In this document: positions 24,501-32,688 of the stretch, in pieces | How the letters are laid out: every line of letters starts with the position of its first letter | Numbering within the stretch: the stretch's first letter is position 1 | NCBI GenBank assembly: GCA_031263525.1 | Contig: JAISFP010000493.1 | Location: forward strand, 1 to 35,484 | Length of the DNA stretch: 35,484 nucleotides | Direction of reading: 5' to 3' | DNA from: Deltaproteobacteria bacterium | GTDB lineage: Bacteria; Desulfobacterota; Desulfarculia; Adiutricales; Adiutricaceae | Made by a program: the position numbers and the translations under genes | The notes under the pieces: model-generated | Databases searched by the model: none | What the model saw: only the letters and a program-made list of their open reading frames with translations | What the model was told of the DNA's origin: nothing

Positions 24501-25484
24501 CTACTCGGCCGCTGGAGGGGCCGGGGCCTGTCCGCCGTCCGCGGGGGGAGGTGCGGCGGTGCCGTCTGCCGGGGCGGAGGTCTGGTAGGGGCTCCAGACG
24601 AAACCGCCCCCCTTGCGGAGCACCTGGCCCAGGGCGGGGAAGGGAAGGTGCGCTCCCGCCACCAGGTAGCGTCCGTCCGCGGCCTCGTTGAAGACCTTGC
24701 GCCTGGTGGCCGCCGCGGCCGGGCGGTCGACGTCGTAGGACAGGGTCACCTCGGGGCGGGCGAACTGGACGAGATAGGCGTGGACGATGTCGCCCCAGCA
24801 CAGGAACGGGCCGTCCGCGGTCTCGAAGGCGAAGCCCGAGTGGCCGGGCGTGTGCCCCCACAGGCTCGTGCTCTTGACGCCCGGGGCTATCTGGGCCCCC
24901 GGCTCGAAGGCCTGGTACTTCCCGGCAGCCTTGTAGGGGGCGGTCACCTTCCTCGCGAGTTCCGTACCGTTCACGCCGGGGCCGGAACCGGGCATGAAAT
25001 ATGCCTCGTCACGGACGGGCGTGTAGAGGGTCGCGTTGGGGAAGGCCGGGTTGCCGTCCTTGTCCAGAAGCCCGCCAATGTGGTCGGAATGGAAGTGGGT
25101 GATGAGGACGTGAGTCACCTGCTCCGGGGTGTATCCGGCGGCCGAGATGAGAGGCACGATGCTCGGGCCGGCACCCATGCCGGTGTCCACCAGGAAAAGC
25201 TGGTTCCCCTTCTTGACCAGGAAGGCGTTGATCCAGCTGGTGACCTCGGACTCGGAGGGGGAGCCCCCCGCCTTGGCCAGGGCCGCGAAGTCCTCGGCGG
25301 TGATGTCGTAGAAGAGGGTGAAGGGCATGGAGCCCGTGGAGTCGGAAAGGGCGGTCACCGTGAGGCCGCCGTACTCGGTCGTGTGCCAGCCGCCCTCGGC
25401 GTCTGCCAGGGCCTTCCTGCCGCCGAGAGCCAGGGCCAGGACGGCCAGGGCGAGGGCCAGGGCGAAGAAGATTGACGGTTTCAT
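24501..25484 (-). CDS. periplasmic metallo-beta-lactamase-fold hydrolase
   Basis: 327 aa from ATG 25484 with AAGGAGAGGAG upstream. A classic signal peptide (SIFFALALALAVLALALGG, cleavage near ALA-DAE, residue 28) points to export. The metal motif THFHSDHIGG (H130, H132, D134, H135) is complete, followed by WGHTPGHSGF (H), CWGDIVHA (D) and a late VAGAHLPFPA histidine, as in AHL-lactonase and alkyl-phosphate-type members. The substrate is unknown. The C-terminus is a Pro/Ala-rich tail (APPPADGGQAPAPP). It sits between fabF and rpiB with spaces of about 500 and 290 bases, so it may be its own unit. Confidence 0.92.
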   Translation of the reverse strand: MKPSIFFALALALAVLALALGGRKALADAEGGWHTTEYGGLTVTALSDSTGSMPFTLFYDITAEDFAALAKAGGSPSESEVTSWINAFLVKKGNQLFLVDTGMGAGPSIVPLISAAGYTPEQVTHVLITHFHSDHIGGLLDKDGNPAFPNATLYTPVRDEAYFMPGSGPGVNGTELARKVTAPYKAAGKYQAFEPGAQIAPGVKSTSLWGHTPGHSGFAFETADGPFLCWGDIVHAYLVQFARPEVTLSYDVDRPAAAATRRKVFNEAADGRYLVAGAHLPFPALGQVLRKGGGFVWSPYQTSAPADGTAAPPPADGGQAPAPPAAE

Positions 25485-25995
25485 GCTCGCTCTCCTCTCC
25501 TTAAAGTTCGTCCGGACTCCGGGACCGGCCACGGGGCCCTGTCTCCGCGCCGCCGCGAGAGCATCGACTGTCGCGTTCCCGCCGTCCGGGGCCGGGAGCG
25601 CCCGCGTCCTGGAGAGCCAGCGGCCTGCCCGGCAGTTCCGGGACCGTTCAGGCTGCGGGAGGAAACAGGATAATTACGGATAATTCTGGAGGATTATGGA
25701 GAATTCCGGAGGATGCCACAGAATCCGGAGGATTGCCGGGCTATCCGGAGACAGGACCATGATTCCGAAGGGTTCCCGAGGATTTACGGGCGCTCCGGAG
25801 ACAGTTCAGAGATTCAGGAGGATTCCGGAAAATTCTCGAGTTTTTCTGAGAAATCAGAAGTTTCAGGAAACTTTCCGGAAACTGGGCCGGAATGCTGGGC
25901 GAGAGGCCGCCTGCAGTCCCGGCCTTCCGTGGCGGCGGCGGAGCCAACGGACGGGAGGCACCGACGGGCAGAGGGCGGCGGAGGCGCCGGGCCGG
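25485..25995. other. gene-free spacer with short ccggaggat-type repeats
   Basis: From about 25670 to 25870 irregular copies of attccggaggatt recur, ending with palindromic aagtttcaggaaactt and a run of paired ttctc/gagaa at 25835-25885. On the minus strand this lies just past the fabF stop and could include a weak terminator, but no clean stem with a T tract is present. Confidence 0.45.
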
Positions 25996-27261
25996 TCACC
26001 AGGCGTCCGGAGCTCCGAAAATGATGGCGCCGTTGGTGCCGCCGAACCCGAAGGAGTTGCTCATGGCGGCCCGTATGGAGACCTCGCGGGCGACGTTCGG
26101 GACGTAGTCCAGATCGCAGTCCGGGTCCGGGAACTCGTAGTTCACGGTGGGGGGGAGCACCCCGTCCCTTATGGCCAGGACGGAGAAGGCCGCCTCCACC
26201 CCCCCGGCGGCACCAAGGAGGTGGCCGGTCATGGACTTCGTGGAGGAGATGGGTATCCCGGGCGCGAGATCGCCGAAGACCTTCTTCACGGCCAGGGTCT
26301 CCATGTGATCGTTTAAGCCCGTGGACGTCCCGTGGGCATTGATGTAGCCTATGTCCCCAGGCGTGACGCCACGGTCGGCGGCGTCCCTGAGGGCCGCCTC
26401 CATGGCGAGCACGGCGCCCTGGCCGTCCTCCCTGGGGGCGGTGATGTGGAAGGCGTCGCAGCTGGCGCCGTAGCCCAGGACCTCGGCGTAGATCCTGGCG
26501 CCGCGGGCCTTCGCCCGCTCCCACTCCTCGAGGACCAGCATGCCGGCACCCTCGCCCACCACGAAGCCGTCGCGGTCGCGGTCGAAGGGACGGGAGGCGC
26601 GGGACGGATCGTCGTTGCGGGTGGAGATGGCCTTCATGGCGTTGAAGCCGGCCACCGCCATGGGGGTCACCACCGACTCGGTGCCGCCGCTGACGGCTAT
26701 CTCCATGCCGTGGTCCCGCACCAGCTCGAACCCGAGGCCCAGCGCGTGCGTGCCAGCGGCACAGGCCGTGGCGCACAGGTAGTTGGGGCCGGAGAGCCCC
26801 AGCTCTATGGCCACCTGGCCCGCGGACATGTTGCCTATCATCATGGGGATGAAGAAGGGGCTTATCCTGTCGGCCCGGCCCTCGGCGAGGATGGAGTGGT
26901 TGTCCTCCATGATCTTGAGGCCGCCGAGCCCGCAGCCCATGGAACAGGCGGCGAGCGGGGCGAGCTCCGGGGTGATCTCCGCCCCGGAGTCGGAAAGCGC
27001 CATCCTGGAGGCTGCCACCGCGAACTTGATGAAGGTGGCGAGCCTCCTGTCGGTCTTCTTGTCCATGAAGTCCAGGGAGTCGAAGTCCTTGACCTCGGCC
27101 GCTATCCGGGTCTTCATTGCCGACGCGTCGAAGCGGGTGATGGGGCCAACGCCCCCCTCGCCCGCCCTGATGGCGGCCCAGGCCTTGTCCAGCCCCGTAC
27201 CTACCGGGGTGACCAGGCCCATCCCGGTCACGGCCACCCTTCTGGGAACCTTGGTCCTCAA
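25996..27261 (-). CDS. fabF: beta-ketoacyl-ACP synthase II
   Basis: Condensing enzyme of type II fatty acid elongation; 421 aa, full length. The Cys-His-His triad is visible: C167 in CATACAAGTHAL, H310 in INAHGTSTGLND and H347 in KSMTGHLLGAAG. The N-terminal VAVTGMGLVTPVG and the C-terminal MSNSFGFGGTNGAIIF are typical. It starts 12 bases after the acpP stop, so the two are cotranscribed. Confidence 0.97.
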   Translation of the reverse strand: MRTKVPRRVAVTGMGLVTPVGTGLDKAWAAIRAGEGGVGPITRFDASAMKTRIAAEVKDFDSLDFMDKKTDRRLATFIKFAVAASRMALSDSGAEITPELAPLAACSMGCGLGGLKIMEDNHSILAEGRADRISPFFIPMMIGNMSAGQVAIELGLSGPNYLCATACAAGTHALGLGFELVRDHGMEIAVSGGTESVVTPMAVAGFNAMKAISTRNDDPSRASRPFDRDRDGFVVGEGAGMLVLEEWERAKARGARIYAEVLGYGASCDAFHITAPREDGQGAVLAMEAALRDAADRGVTPGDIGYINAHGTSTGLNDHMETLAVKKVFGDLAPGIPISSTKSMTGHLLGAAGGVEAAFSVLAIRDGVLPPTVNYEFPDPDCDLDYVPNVAREVSIRAAMSNSFGFGGTNGAIIFGAPDAW

Positions 27262-27273
27262 GTCGGGCCGCCC

Positions 27274-27519
27274 TCAGCCGGCGCTCTTGAACTTGGTGAT
27301 GAAGTCGACCGCGTCCCGCACGGTCTTTATCTGCTGGGCGGCCTCGTCGTCTATCTTGACGTCGAACTCCTCCTCCATGCCGATCATGAGCTCCACGAGA
27401 TCCAGGGAGTCGGCCTGGAGGTCGTCCTGGAGCGAGGAGTCCATCTGGACCTCCGCGGGGTCAACGGTGAGCTGCTCCACAACCACGTTCTTCACGCGCT
27501 CGAAAATGTCCTCAGCCAT
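27274..27519 (-). CDS. acpP: acyl carrier protein
   Basis: 81 aa from ATG 27519 with AGGAGAG upstream. Carries acyl chains on phosphopantetheine attached to S38 in the QADSLDLVEL motif. Acidic helix II (ELMIGMEEEFDVKIDDE) is standard. The frame is open for another 93 codons upstream, but the family starts here. It lies 12 bases before fabF but 548 bases after fabG, so acpP-fabF may have a separate promoter. Confidence 0.97.
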   Translation of the reverse strand: MAEDIFERVKNVVVEQLTVDPAEVQMDSSLQDDLQADSLDLVELMIGMEEEFDVKIDDEAAQQIKTVRDAVDFITKFKSAG

Positions 27520-28067
27520 AAACTTGAACTCTCCTCGGGACGTCTGGGGTCGCGTCCTGAGCCCCTTGCGGCCCGCAGGCCGGAAAAAGGCGGGTGATAG
27601 GGTTACGGGGGGGCCCCGTTGGCGCCCTTGGATGGCCCCGGCCCGCGACTTGCGCGGGCGCCGGAGGGGCTGGCGGGGCACCGGCACGGCCCGGTGAGGC
27701 CGCAGGAAATCGGGGCGTCGGGAGGACGTCCCGAGAAGTGCCTTCGGGGGCACGGCGGGACGACCGGGAGCCGGAGCCCCGGGCCGCCCGGAAAACATCG
27801 GGAGGAGGGAGGGAGCCGCGCGGGCAGGATGCCGGGGGCGACCTTGCCGAAGACTGGAGGCACTGGCCTCGCGGGCTTGTGAGGCCCCGGAGGCCAGAGG
27901 AGACTCGGTGCGTCCGGTGCCCCGAGACGTCAGATGCCTGGGGGGGGCCTCGTGGCTTCAAGGCCTCGGGACTTCAGGAGCCCGGCGGGCCGGGACGGCA
28001 CGAGCGGGGAGACCGGCGTCTCCGGTCAGGCGCCACGGGGCCGCGGCCGGGTTCCCCCGGGCCAGGA
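27520..28067. other. 548-base G+C-rich gap between fabG and acpP
   Basis: These genes are usually almost adjacent. Every frame here is only compositionally open; I see no family, ribosome-binding site, repeat array or strong hairpin. It may hold the acpP-fabF promoter. Confidence 0.45.
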
Positions 28068-28817
28068 TCACATGTACAGTCCCCCGTTCACGTGGATGGT
28101 CTGTCCGGTGACGTAGCCTGCGGCGTCGGACGCGAGCCATGCCACGGCCGCCGCCGCCTCCTCGGGCGTGCCCATGCGGGCGAGCGGGATGCGGGCCTTC
28201 AGGGCCTCGGCGGCCTTCTCGGGAATGGCCCTGGTCATCTCCGTGTCAATGAATCCGGGGGCCACGGCGTTCACGGTGACGCCACGGGGGGCGTATTCCA
28301 GGGCAAGCGTCCGCGTGAGCCCCACTACGCCCGCCTTTGCGGCCGAGTAGTTGGCCTGGCCCGGGTTGCCGGTGAAGGCCACGACGGACGTGATGTTTAT
28401 GATGCGCCCCGAGCGGGCCTTCAGCATGTGGCGGGCGGCCGCGCGGGTGACGGCGAAGACGGAGAAGAGGTCGATGTCGACCACGGACTTGAAGTCCTCG
28501 TCGGACATCCGGACGGAGATGCCGTCGCGGGCCGCGCCCGCGTTGTTCACGAGCACGTCCAGGCGCCCCGTGGCCTCCACGATTGCCTTAACCCTGGCCT
28601 CGGCCTCGGCCGAGTCCTCGGCCCTCCAGCACTGGGCCTCGCAGCGGTCAGTGCCGATGGACTTCAGCCTCTCCAGGGTCTCGGAAACGCCGGGCGAGGA
28701 GGGGTTGGCGTGGGTCACGAAGACGGCTGTCCCGGGACCGCCGAGGGCCAGGGCGACGGCGCGGCCGATGCCTCGGGCCCCGCCGGTCACGAGGACGGTC
28801 CTGAGGCTCCCGGTCAT
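28068..28817 (-). CDS. fabG: 3-oxoacyl-ACP reductase
   Basis: NADPH-dependent SDR enzyme reducing beta-ketoacyl-ACP; 249 aa from ATG 28817 (GGAGG 12 bases upstream). It has the cofactor motif TGGARGIG (residues 11-18), NNAG (91-94), S144, and Y157-x3-K161 in QANYSAAKAG, and the C-terminal YVTGQTIHVNGGLYM. The fourth catalytic residue, normally Asn in a N-L-x-x-V-F segment, is Asp here (VDIDLFSVF, D116). It follows rpmF by 40 bases; plsX and fabH, usually between them, are absent. Confidence 0.95.
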   Translation of the reverse strand: MTGSLRTVLVTGGARGIGRAVALALGGPGTAVFVTHANPSSPGVSETLERLKSIGTDRCEAQCWRAEDSAEAEARVKAIVEATGRLDVLVNNAGAARDGISVRMSDEDFKSVVDIDLFSVFAVTRAAARHMLKARSGRIINITSVVAFTGNPGQANYSAAKAGVVGLTRTLALEYAPRGVTVNAVAPGFIDTEMTRAIPEKAAEALKARIPLARMGTPEEAAAAVAWLASDAAGYVTGQTIHVNGGLYM

Positions 28818-28857
28818 GGGAGAGCCGCGCCTCCGGCGCCCGTGTTCAAGGGGACAC

Positions 28858-29085
28858 TCACGTCTGGGTGCCCCCGCCCTTGCCGGAGTCCTCCTCCTTG
28901 ACCTTCTTGGTCCTGATGGTCATGATGACTCTGCCGCGGTACAACCCGCACATGGGGCAGGCGTGGTGGGGGCGGATCCACTCCCTGCACTTGGGACACC
29001 TGGAGAGGGTGGGAACGATGGCCGTGTAGTGGGTCCGGCGCTTCCTCCCCTTCATCTTGGACTGTCTTCTCTTCGGGACGGTCAT
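28858..29085 (-). CDS. rpmF: 50S ribosomal protein L32
   Basis: 75 aa; the family is about 60, and the excess is a charged C-terminal tail (KVKEEDSGKGGGTQT). MTVPKRRQSKMKGRKRR at the start and the zinc ligands CPKC and CPMC (SRCPKCREW, HHACPMCGLY) are intact. ATG 29085 has an AAGGATT ribosome-binding site. It follows yceD by 134 bases, the common yceD-rpmF pairing. Confidence 0.96.
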   Translation of the reverse strand: MTVPKRRQSKMKGRKRRTHYTAIVPTLSRCPKCREWIRPHHACPMCGLYRGRVIMTIRTKKVKEEDSGKGGGTQT

Positions 29086-29219
29086 GGTCGAAATCCTTCG
29101 GGATTGAGATGCCCGGGCCCTTGCGGCCCGGCGCCCGGAAGCCTGAGGCCGGCGGGCAGGCCCGGCACGTCAGTCCGGGCGGAAAGCGGGGGCCCTGGGG
29201 CCCCCGGCGGGAAACTCGG

Positions 29220-29744
29220 CTAGTGCCTGGTGACGGTGCTCATGCCGCAGAGGCAGGGGCCGTCGTTCATGTTGGCCCCGCAGCCGGGGCAGAGGCCCTT
29301 GCAGTCGTTGCGGCACAGGGCCCTCACCGGCCAGGAGAGCCAGAACAGCTCAGCCAGGAGGGGGGCAAGGTCGAACACGCCGTCCTTCACGGTGATGAAG
29401 GGGTCGGGATCCTCCATCTTCTGCCCGCGGACGGTGCCGCTCAGCTCGACCACCTCGTCAATGACGTCCCCCACCTTGCCGATGAAGGAGGAAAGGCACC
29501 TGGAACAGATCATCTCGGTCTTCACCGCGAACGTGCCCTTGATGGCGAGCCTCCTGCCGGCAAGGCTCAGATCCAGACGCCCCCTCATGGAGGTGACGAG
29601 GTTCGGGGCGCCGGCGGACTCGTCCTCCCCGCCGACCGAGAGGTATGGGAGGAGTATGGAGGGAGAGAGCATGAACTCGCAGCTGACTCCTGCCTCCGAG
29701 AAGGAGTCCAGCGAGAACATCAGATTGTCCCGGACGTTCTCCAC
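29220..29744 (-). CDS. yceD: YceD family (DUF177) protein
   Basis: 174 aa from GTG 29744 (AGGAGGG 10-11 bases upstream). The family has a role linked to 23S rRNA processing or stability and usually precedes rpmF, as here. Two cysteine pairs are visible: MICSRCLSSF at the centre and the C-terminal ALCRNDCKGLCPGCGANMN followed by CLC, a probable zinc site. LFWLSWPVRALC just before it is also typical. Confidence 0.9.
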   Translation of the reverse strand: MENVRDNLMFSLDSFSEAGVSCEFMLSPSILLPYLSVGGEDESAGAPNLVTSMRGRLDLSLAGRRLAIKGTFAVKTEMICSRCLSSFIGKVGDVIDEVVELSGTVRGQKMEDPDPFITVKDGVFDLAPLLAELFWLSWPVRALCRNDCKGLCPGCGANMNDGPCLCGMSTVTRH

Positions 29745-29882
29745 GCGTTCTTTGCCCTCCTGGGCAGGCCGGTACGGAGCCCGGAAGTCTGGCCGAAGGG
29801 ATATTATCGGCCAGTGGAGCGAGCATAGTCAAGGGAAAATGCCGTCCGGAAGAAGGGGTCCGGGGGCAGGCGGGCCGGTGGA

Positions 29883-30593
29883 TCACTCGGCGGGAGCGGG
29901 GGTCTCTGAGTCTCCGGAGGCCTCGGAGACCGTGCCGGAGGATGCCGAGCCGGCGTCATCGGGGGAGGAAGCGGGAGCCTCGGAGGTGTCGCCGGGGGAG
30001 GCCACGGGAGCATCGGAGGCGTCGCCGGAAGCGGGGGTTGCGGCATCGCCGGGGACGGCGGACTGGTCGGAGGAGCCTGCCGCAGGCACGGCGGCGTCGC
30101 CGGAAGGACCGGAGGCTTCGCCAGTGGGGGCGGGTGCCGGCGCGGGAGAGCCCGCCGCCGGTGCGGCGGCTCCTGCGGCGTCGACGGGGGAAGCCGGGGA
30201 GGCCGCCTCGGGAGATCCCGCCGCAGGGCCGGACGCCAGTGGCAGGGAGGTGGCGGACGCGGCGGCGGCTGCAGAGGCGTCGGTCGCGGCCTGGGTGGAG
30301 ACGGGCGGGGGCGCGCCCGCGTCGTCGGGGACCACGGACGAGCTGGAGCCGCCGCGTGCAGCCATGGCAAGGGAAAACGAGGTGGTCATGAAGATGATGG
30401 CGGCCACGGCAGTGATCTTGGCAATGAAGCCTGCCGGGCCCCTGGCCCCGAAGACGGAGGAGGACGATCCGCCGAATGCCGCTCCGAGGCCCGCGCCCTT
30501 GCCCTGCTGTAGGAGGACGCTGATCATCAGTATGATGGCCGCGGCAACGTGGAAGAAGGCGATGCTGGACTGGAAAAACGAGGTGGTTGCCAT
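29883..30593 (-). CDS. secG: preprotein translocase subunit SecG with a long low-complexity tail
   Basis: 236 aa from ATG 30593; SecG is normally 75-110 aa. Two membrane segments (about 10-28 and 54-78) flank the signature LLQQGKGAGLGAAFGGSSSS and VFGARG. After residue 80 come about 155 residues rich in Ala, Pro, Ser, Gly and Asp. With SecG's usual topology (both ends outside), this tail would be periplasmic. It follows tpiA by 166 bases, a frequent pairing. The ribosome-binding site is weak. Confidence 0.93.
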   Translation of the reverse strand: MATTSFFQSSIAFFHVAAAIILMISVLLQQGKGAGLGAAFGGSSSSVFGARGPAGFIAKITAVAAIIFMTTSFSLAMAARGGSSSSVVPDDAGAPPPVSTQAATDASAAAAASATSLPLASGPAAGSPEAASPASPVDAAGAAAPAAGSPAPAPAPTGEASGPSGDAAVPAAGSSDQSAVPGDAATPASGDASDAPVASPGDTSEAPASSPDDAGSASSGTVSEASGDSETPAPAE

Positions 30594-30759
30594 GAAGGGG
30601 TTACCCTGGGTGGGGCCCGCCGCGAGCCGGGCGGGCAGAGGGATCGGTAGGATGCCCCGCGGGGTCCGGACGCGCGGGGGCCGGAGCGGGCCGCGTCCGG
30701 CGGGTGCCTGGCGCTCCCCGGAGGCCGGCCCCGGCACCGGGCTTCGGGCTTGGAGCCTC

Positions 30760-31518
30760 CTAGAGGTCGAACTTCACTATCTGGACGAAGGAGTCGGGCT
30801 TCAGGGCCGCGCCGCCCACCAGCGCCCCGTCGATGTCGGGCTCGCCCATGAGGGCCTTCACGTTGTCGGGCTTGACCGAGCCGCCGTAGAGGATGCGGGT
30901 CTCCGAGGCGGCCCTGTCGCCCAGAAGGGTCCCGAGCTCTCCGCGGAGGAACGCGTGGACCTCCTGGGCCTGCTCCTTCGTGGCGGTCTTGCCCGTGCCG
31001 ATGGCCCAGACGGGCTCGTAGGCCAGGATCAGGGCGGCCGCCCTCTCGGCCGTGAGGCCGGCCAGGCTCCCCCTGATCTGGGCGCCCAGGACCTTGAAGG
31101 TGTCGCCGCTCTCGCGCTGGGCCAGCGACTCGCCCAGGCAGACGACCGGGACGATCCCCCCGTCCACCGCCGCCGCGAGCTTTTTCGCGACCCACTCGTC
31201 CGTGTCGCCGAAGTACTGCCTGCGCTCGCTGTGGCCCAGGATCACGAAGGATGCCCCGGCCGCCTTGGCCATGCCGACGGAGATCTCGCCGGTGAAGGCC
31301 CCCTCCTTCTCCCAGTGGACGTTCTGGGCCCCGATGAGGATCCCGGTCCCCTGGGCGGCGGTGGCCGCCTCGCCTATAGCCGTGAACGGCACTCCGAGAG
31401 CGGCCTGCCGACCGGAAGTGCCGGCCAGGAGAGGCTTCGCGGCCTCTATGAAGGCAACTGCCTCGGCCCCGGTCTTGTACATCTTCCAGTTGCCGGCCAG
31501 GAAAGGCGTCCTAGACAT
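30760..31518 (-). CDS. tpiA: triosephosphate isomerase
   Basis: Glycolytic enzyme; 252 aa from ATG 31518 with AAGGAGG five bases upstream. N10 and K12 lie in LAGNWKMYKTG, H96 in VILGHSERRQYFG, and E168 in ILAYEPVWAIGTG. The phosphate loop ILYGGSVKPDN is intact. The first gene of the minus-strand run that continues through secG and yceD. Confidence 0.97.
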   Translation of the reverse strand: MSRTPFLAGNWKMYKTGAEAVAFIEAAKPLLAGTSGRQAALGVPFTAIGEAATAAQGTGILIGAQNVHWEKEGAFTGEISVGMAKAAGASFVILGHSERRQYFGDTDEWVAKKLAAAVDGGIVPVVCLGESLAQRESGDTFKVLGAQIRGSLAGLTAERAAALILAYEPVWAIGTGKTATKEQAQEVHAFLRGELGTLLGDRAASETRILYGGSVKPDNVKALMGEPDIDGALVGGAALKPDSFVQIVKFDL

Positions 31519-31705
31519 ATCGACCTCCTTGAGGCGGCTGGTCCCGCCAGGGGCGGGACCGGATGCCCGCGGGACCCGTGCGGGGGGCCGCGCGGCGGCT
31601 GGGAGCCGGGACATAGCGGGAAACCGGAAGGCGCGAAACCGCCGGTGGCCCAGAAACAAGAAAATCAGAAGGCCTGGGCAGAGCTCCGGTCCGACTGAAT
31701 TGCCC

Positions 31706-31734
31706 ATACTAGCGCATCCGGCAGGGAAAAACAA
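31706..31734 (-). promoter_or_regulatory. probable promoter of tpiA
   Basis: Minus-strand TTGTTT (31729-31734), 17-base spacer, TAGTAT (31706-31711), about 190 bases before tpiA. An 8-bp inverted repeat (atccggca / tgccggat, about 31715-31747) overlaps the -35 region and spacer, and could be an operator. Confidence 0.4.
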
Positions 31735-31739
31735 GACTT

Positions 31740-32688
31740 GCCGGATCCCGAATAATACACTATCTTTTTAAGTGAATCCTTACGGGAAAGGTTCCCCGGA
31801 GCGCAGGGGACTGCGGGAGCTCGGGAGCTGACCTGGCTCCGGCTCTCGGGACAGGCGATGACCGTCCGGTGAACCCGTACTGTGGCCCGGACGGCCAGGG
31901 AGGCCAGGCCGCCGTCACTTCCGCCCAGGCCGTCTGACGCCCGGGCCACTGCGCTCCCCCACTGAATCCTTTCTCAGCCATGACCTGGCATATGAGTCGC
32001 CGGCCTGCCCTGCCTTGCTTGCCTCCCAGCAAAACCGCACTCTCCGGCCACGCTTGCCGTCCTGGCCCTCCCGAGCTCACCGGCCACCCTTGCCGTCCTG
32101 GGCTTCCCGGGCTCACCTTCCACCTTTGTCACCTATGGCCTTCCTGGCCTCCCAATCCCTCACTGGCAACCACGGGACTTACCAGGCCGTCTGGCCATCC
32201 CGGCATTCCGGGCCAACCTGACCTCCCAACCGTCTGGCCATCCCGGAATTCCATGCCAACCTGACCTCCCAGGCCGTCTGGCCATCCAGGACTTCCGGGC
32301 CAACCTTGCCTCCCAGGCCGTCTGGCCATCCCGGACTTCCAGTCCAACCCGGCCTCCCGGACGTCTGGCCATCCCGGACTTCCAGTCCAACCCGACCTCC
32401 CGGACGTCTGGCCATCCCGGCATTCCAGGCTGTCCTGGCCTCCCAGTCCATCAAGACCGCCGGCACCTTCCGACACCGTTCTTTCCGGACAGTCCGCCCT
32501 GCCCGGCCCGTGGCCCGAGGGCCCCGCTCAAGGCCGATTGACAGGATGCGGCCCGGCTTTCCCTGCCGCAAGCGGCATCAATCCCCGGCACCTGGCGCGA
32601 CTGGGCGCCATCTGCCTCCCGCGGCTCACTGAGGGCCGTGAAACCTCCGGCGGCAGGACATGCCGGCCAAGGACGACACAATCCAATT
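31740..32688. other. gene-free divergent space between tpiA and gltX
   Basis: Apart from the tpiA promoter region and the 43-44 bp array (32040-32460) I see no gene. A TTGACA at 32526 lies upstream of gltX but has no good -10 box at the right distance. Confidence 0.5.
32040..32460. repeat. 43-44 bp tandem repeat array
   Basis: Units beginning ctggccatcccggacttcca recur at 43-44 bp spacing between about 32187 and 32440, with more diverged ttgccgtcctgg.c.tccc units (about 36 bp) from 32040 to 32130. The spacing is not a constant multiple of three, so reading frames through it are accidental. Confidence 0.85.

Noticed and set aside
29230-31698. Long plus-strand open frame (822 codons) across yceD, secG and tpiA
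   Set aside because: It runs antisense to three recognisable genes and has no family resemblance of its own.
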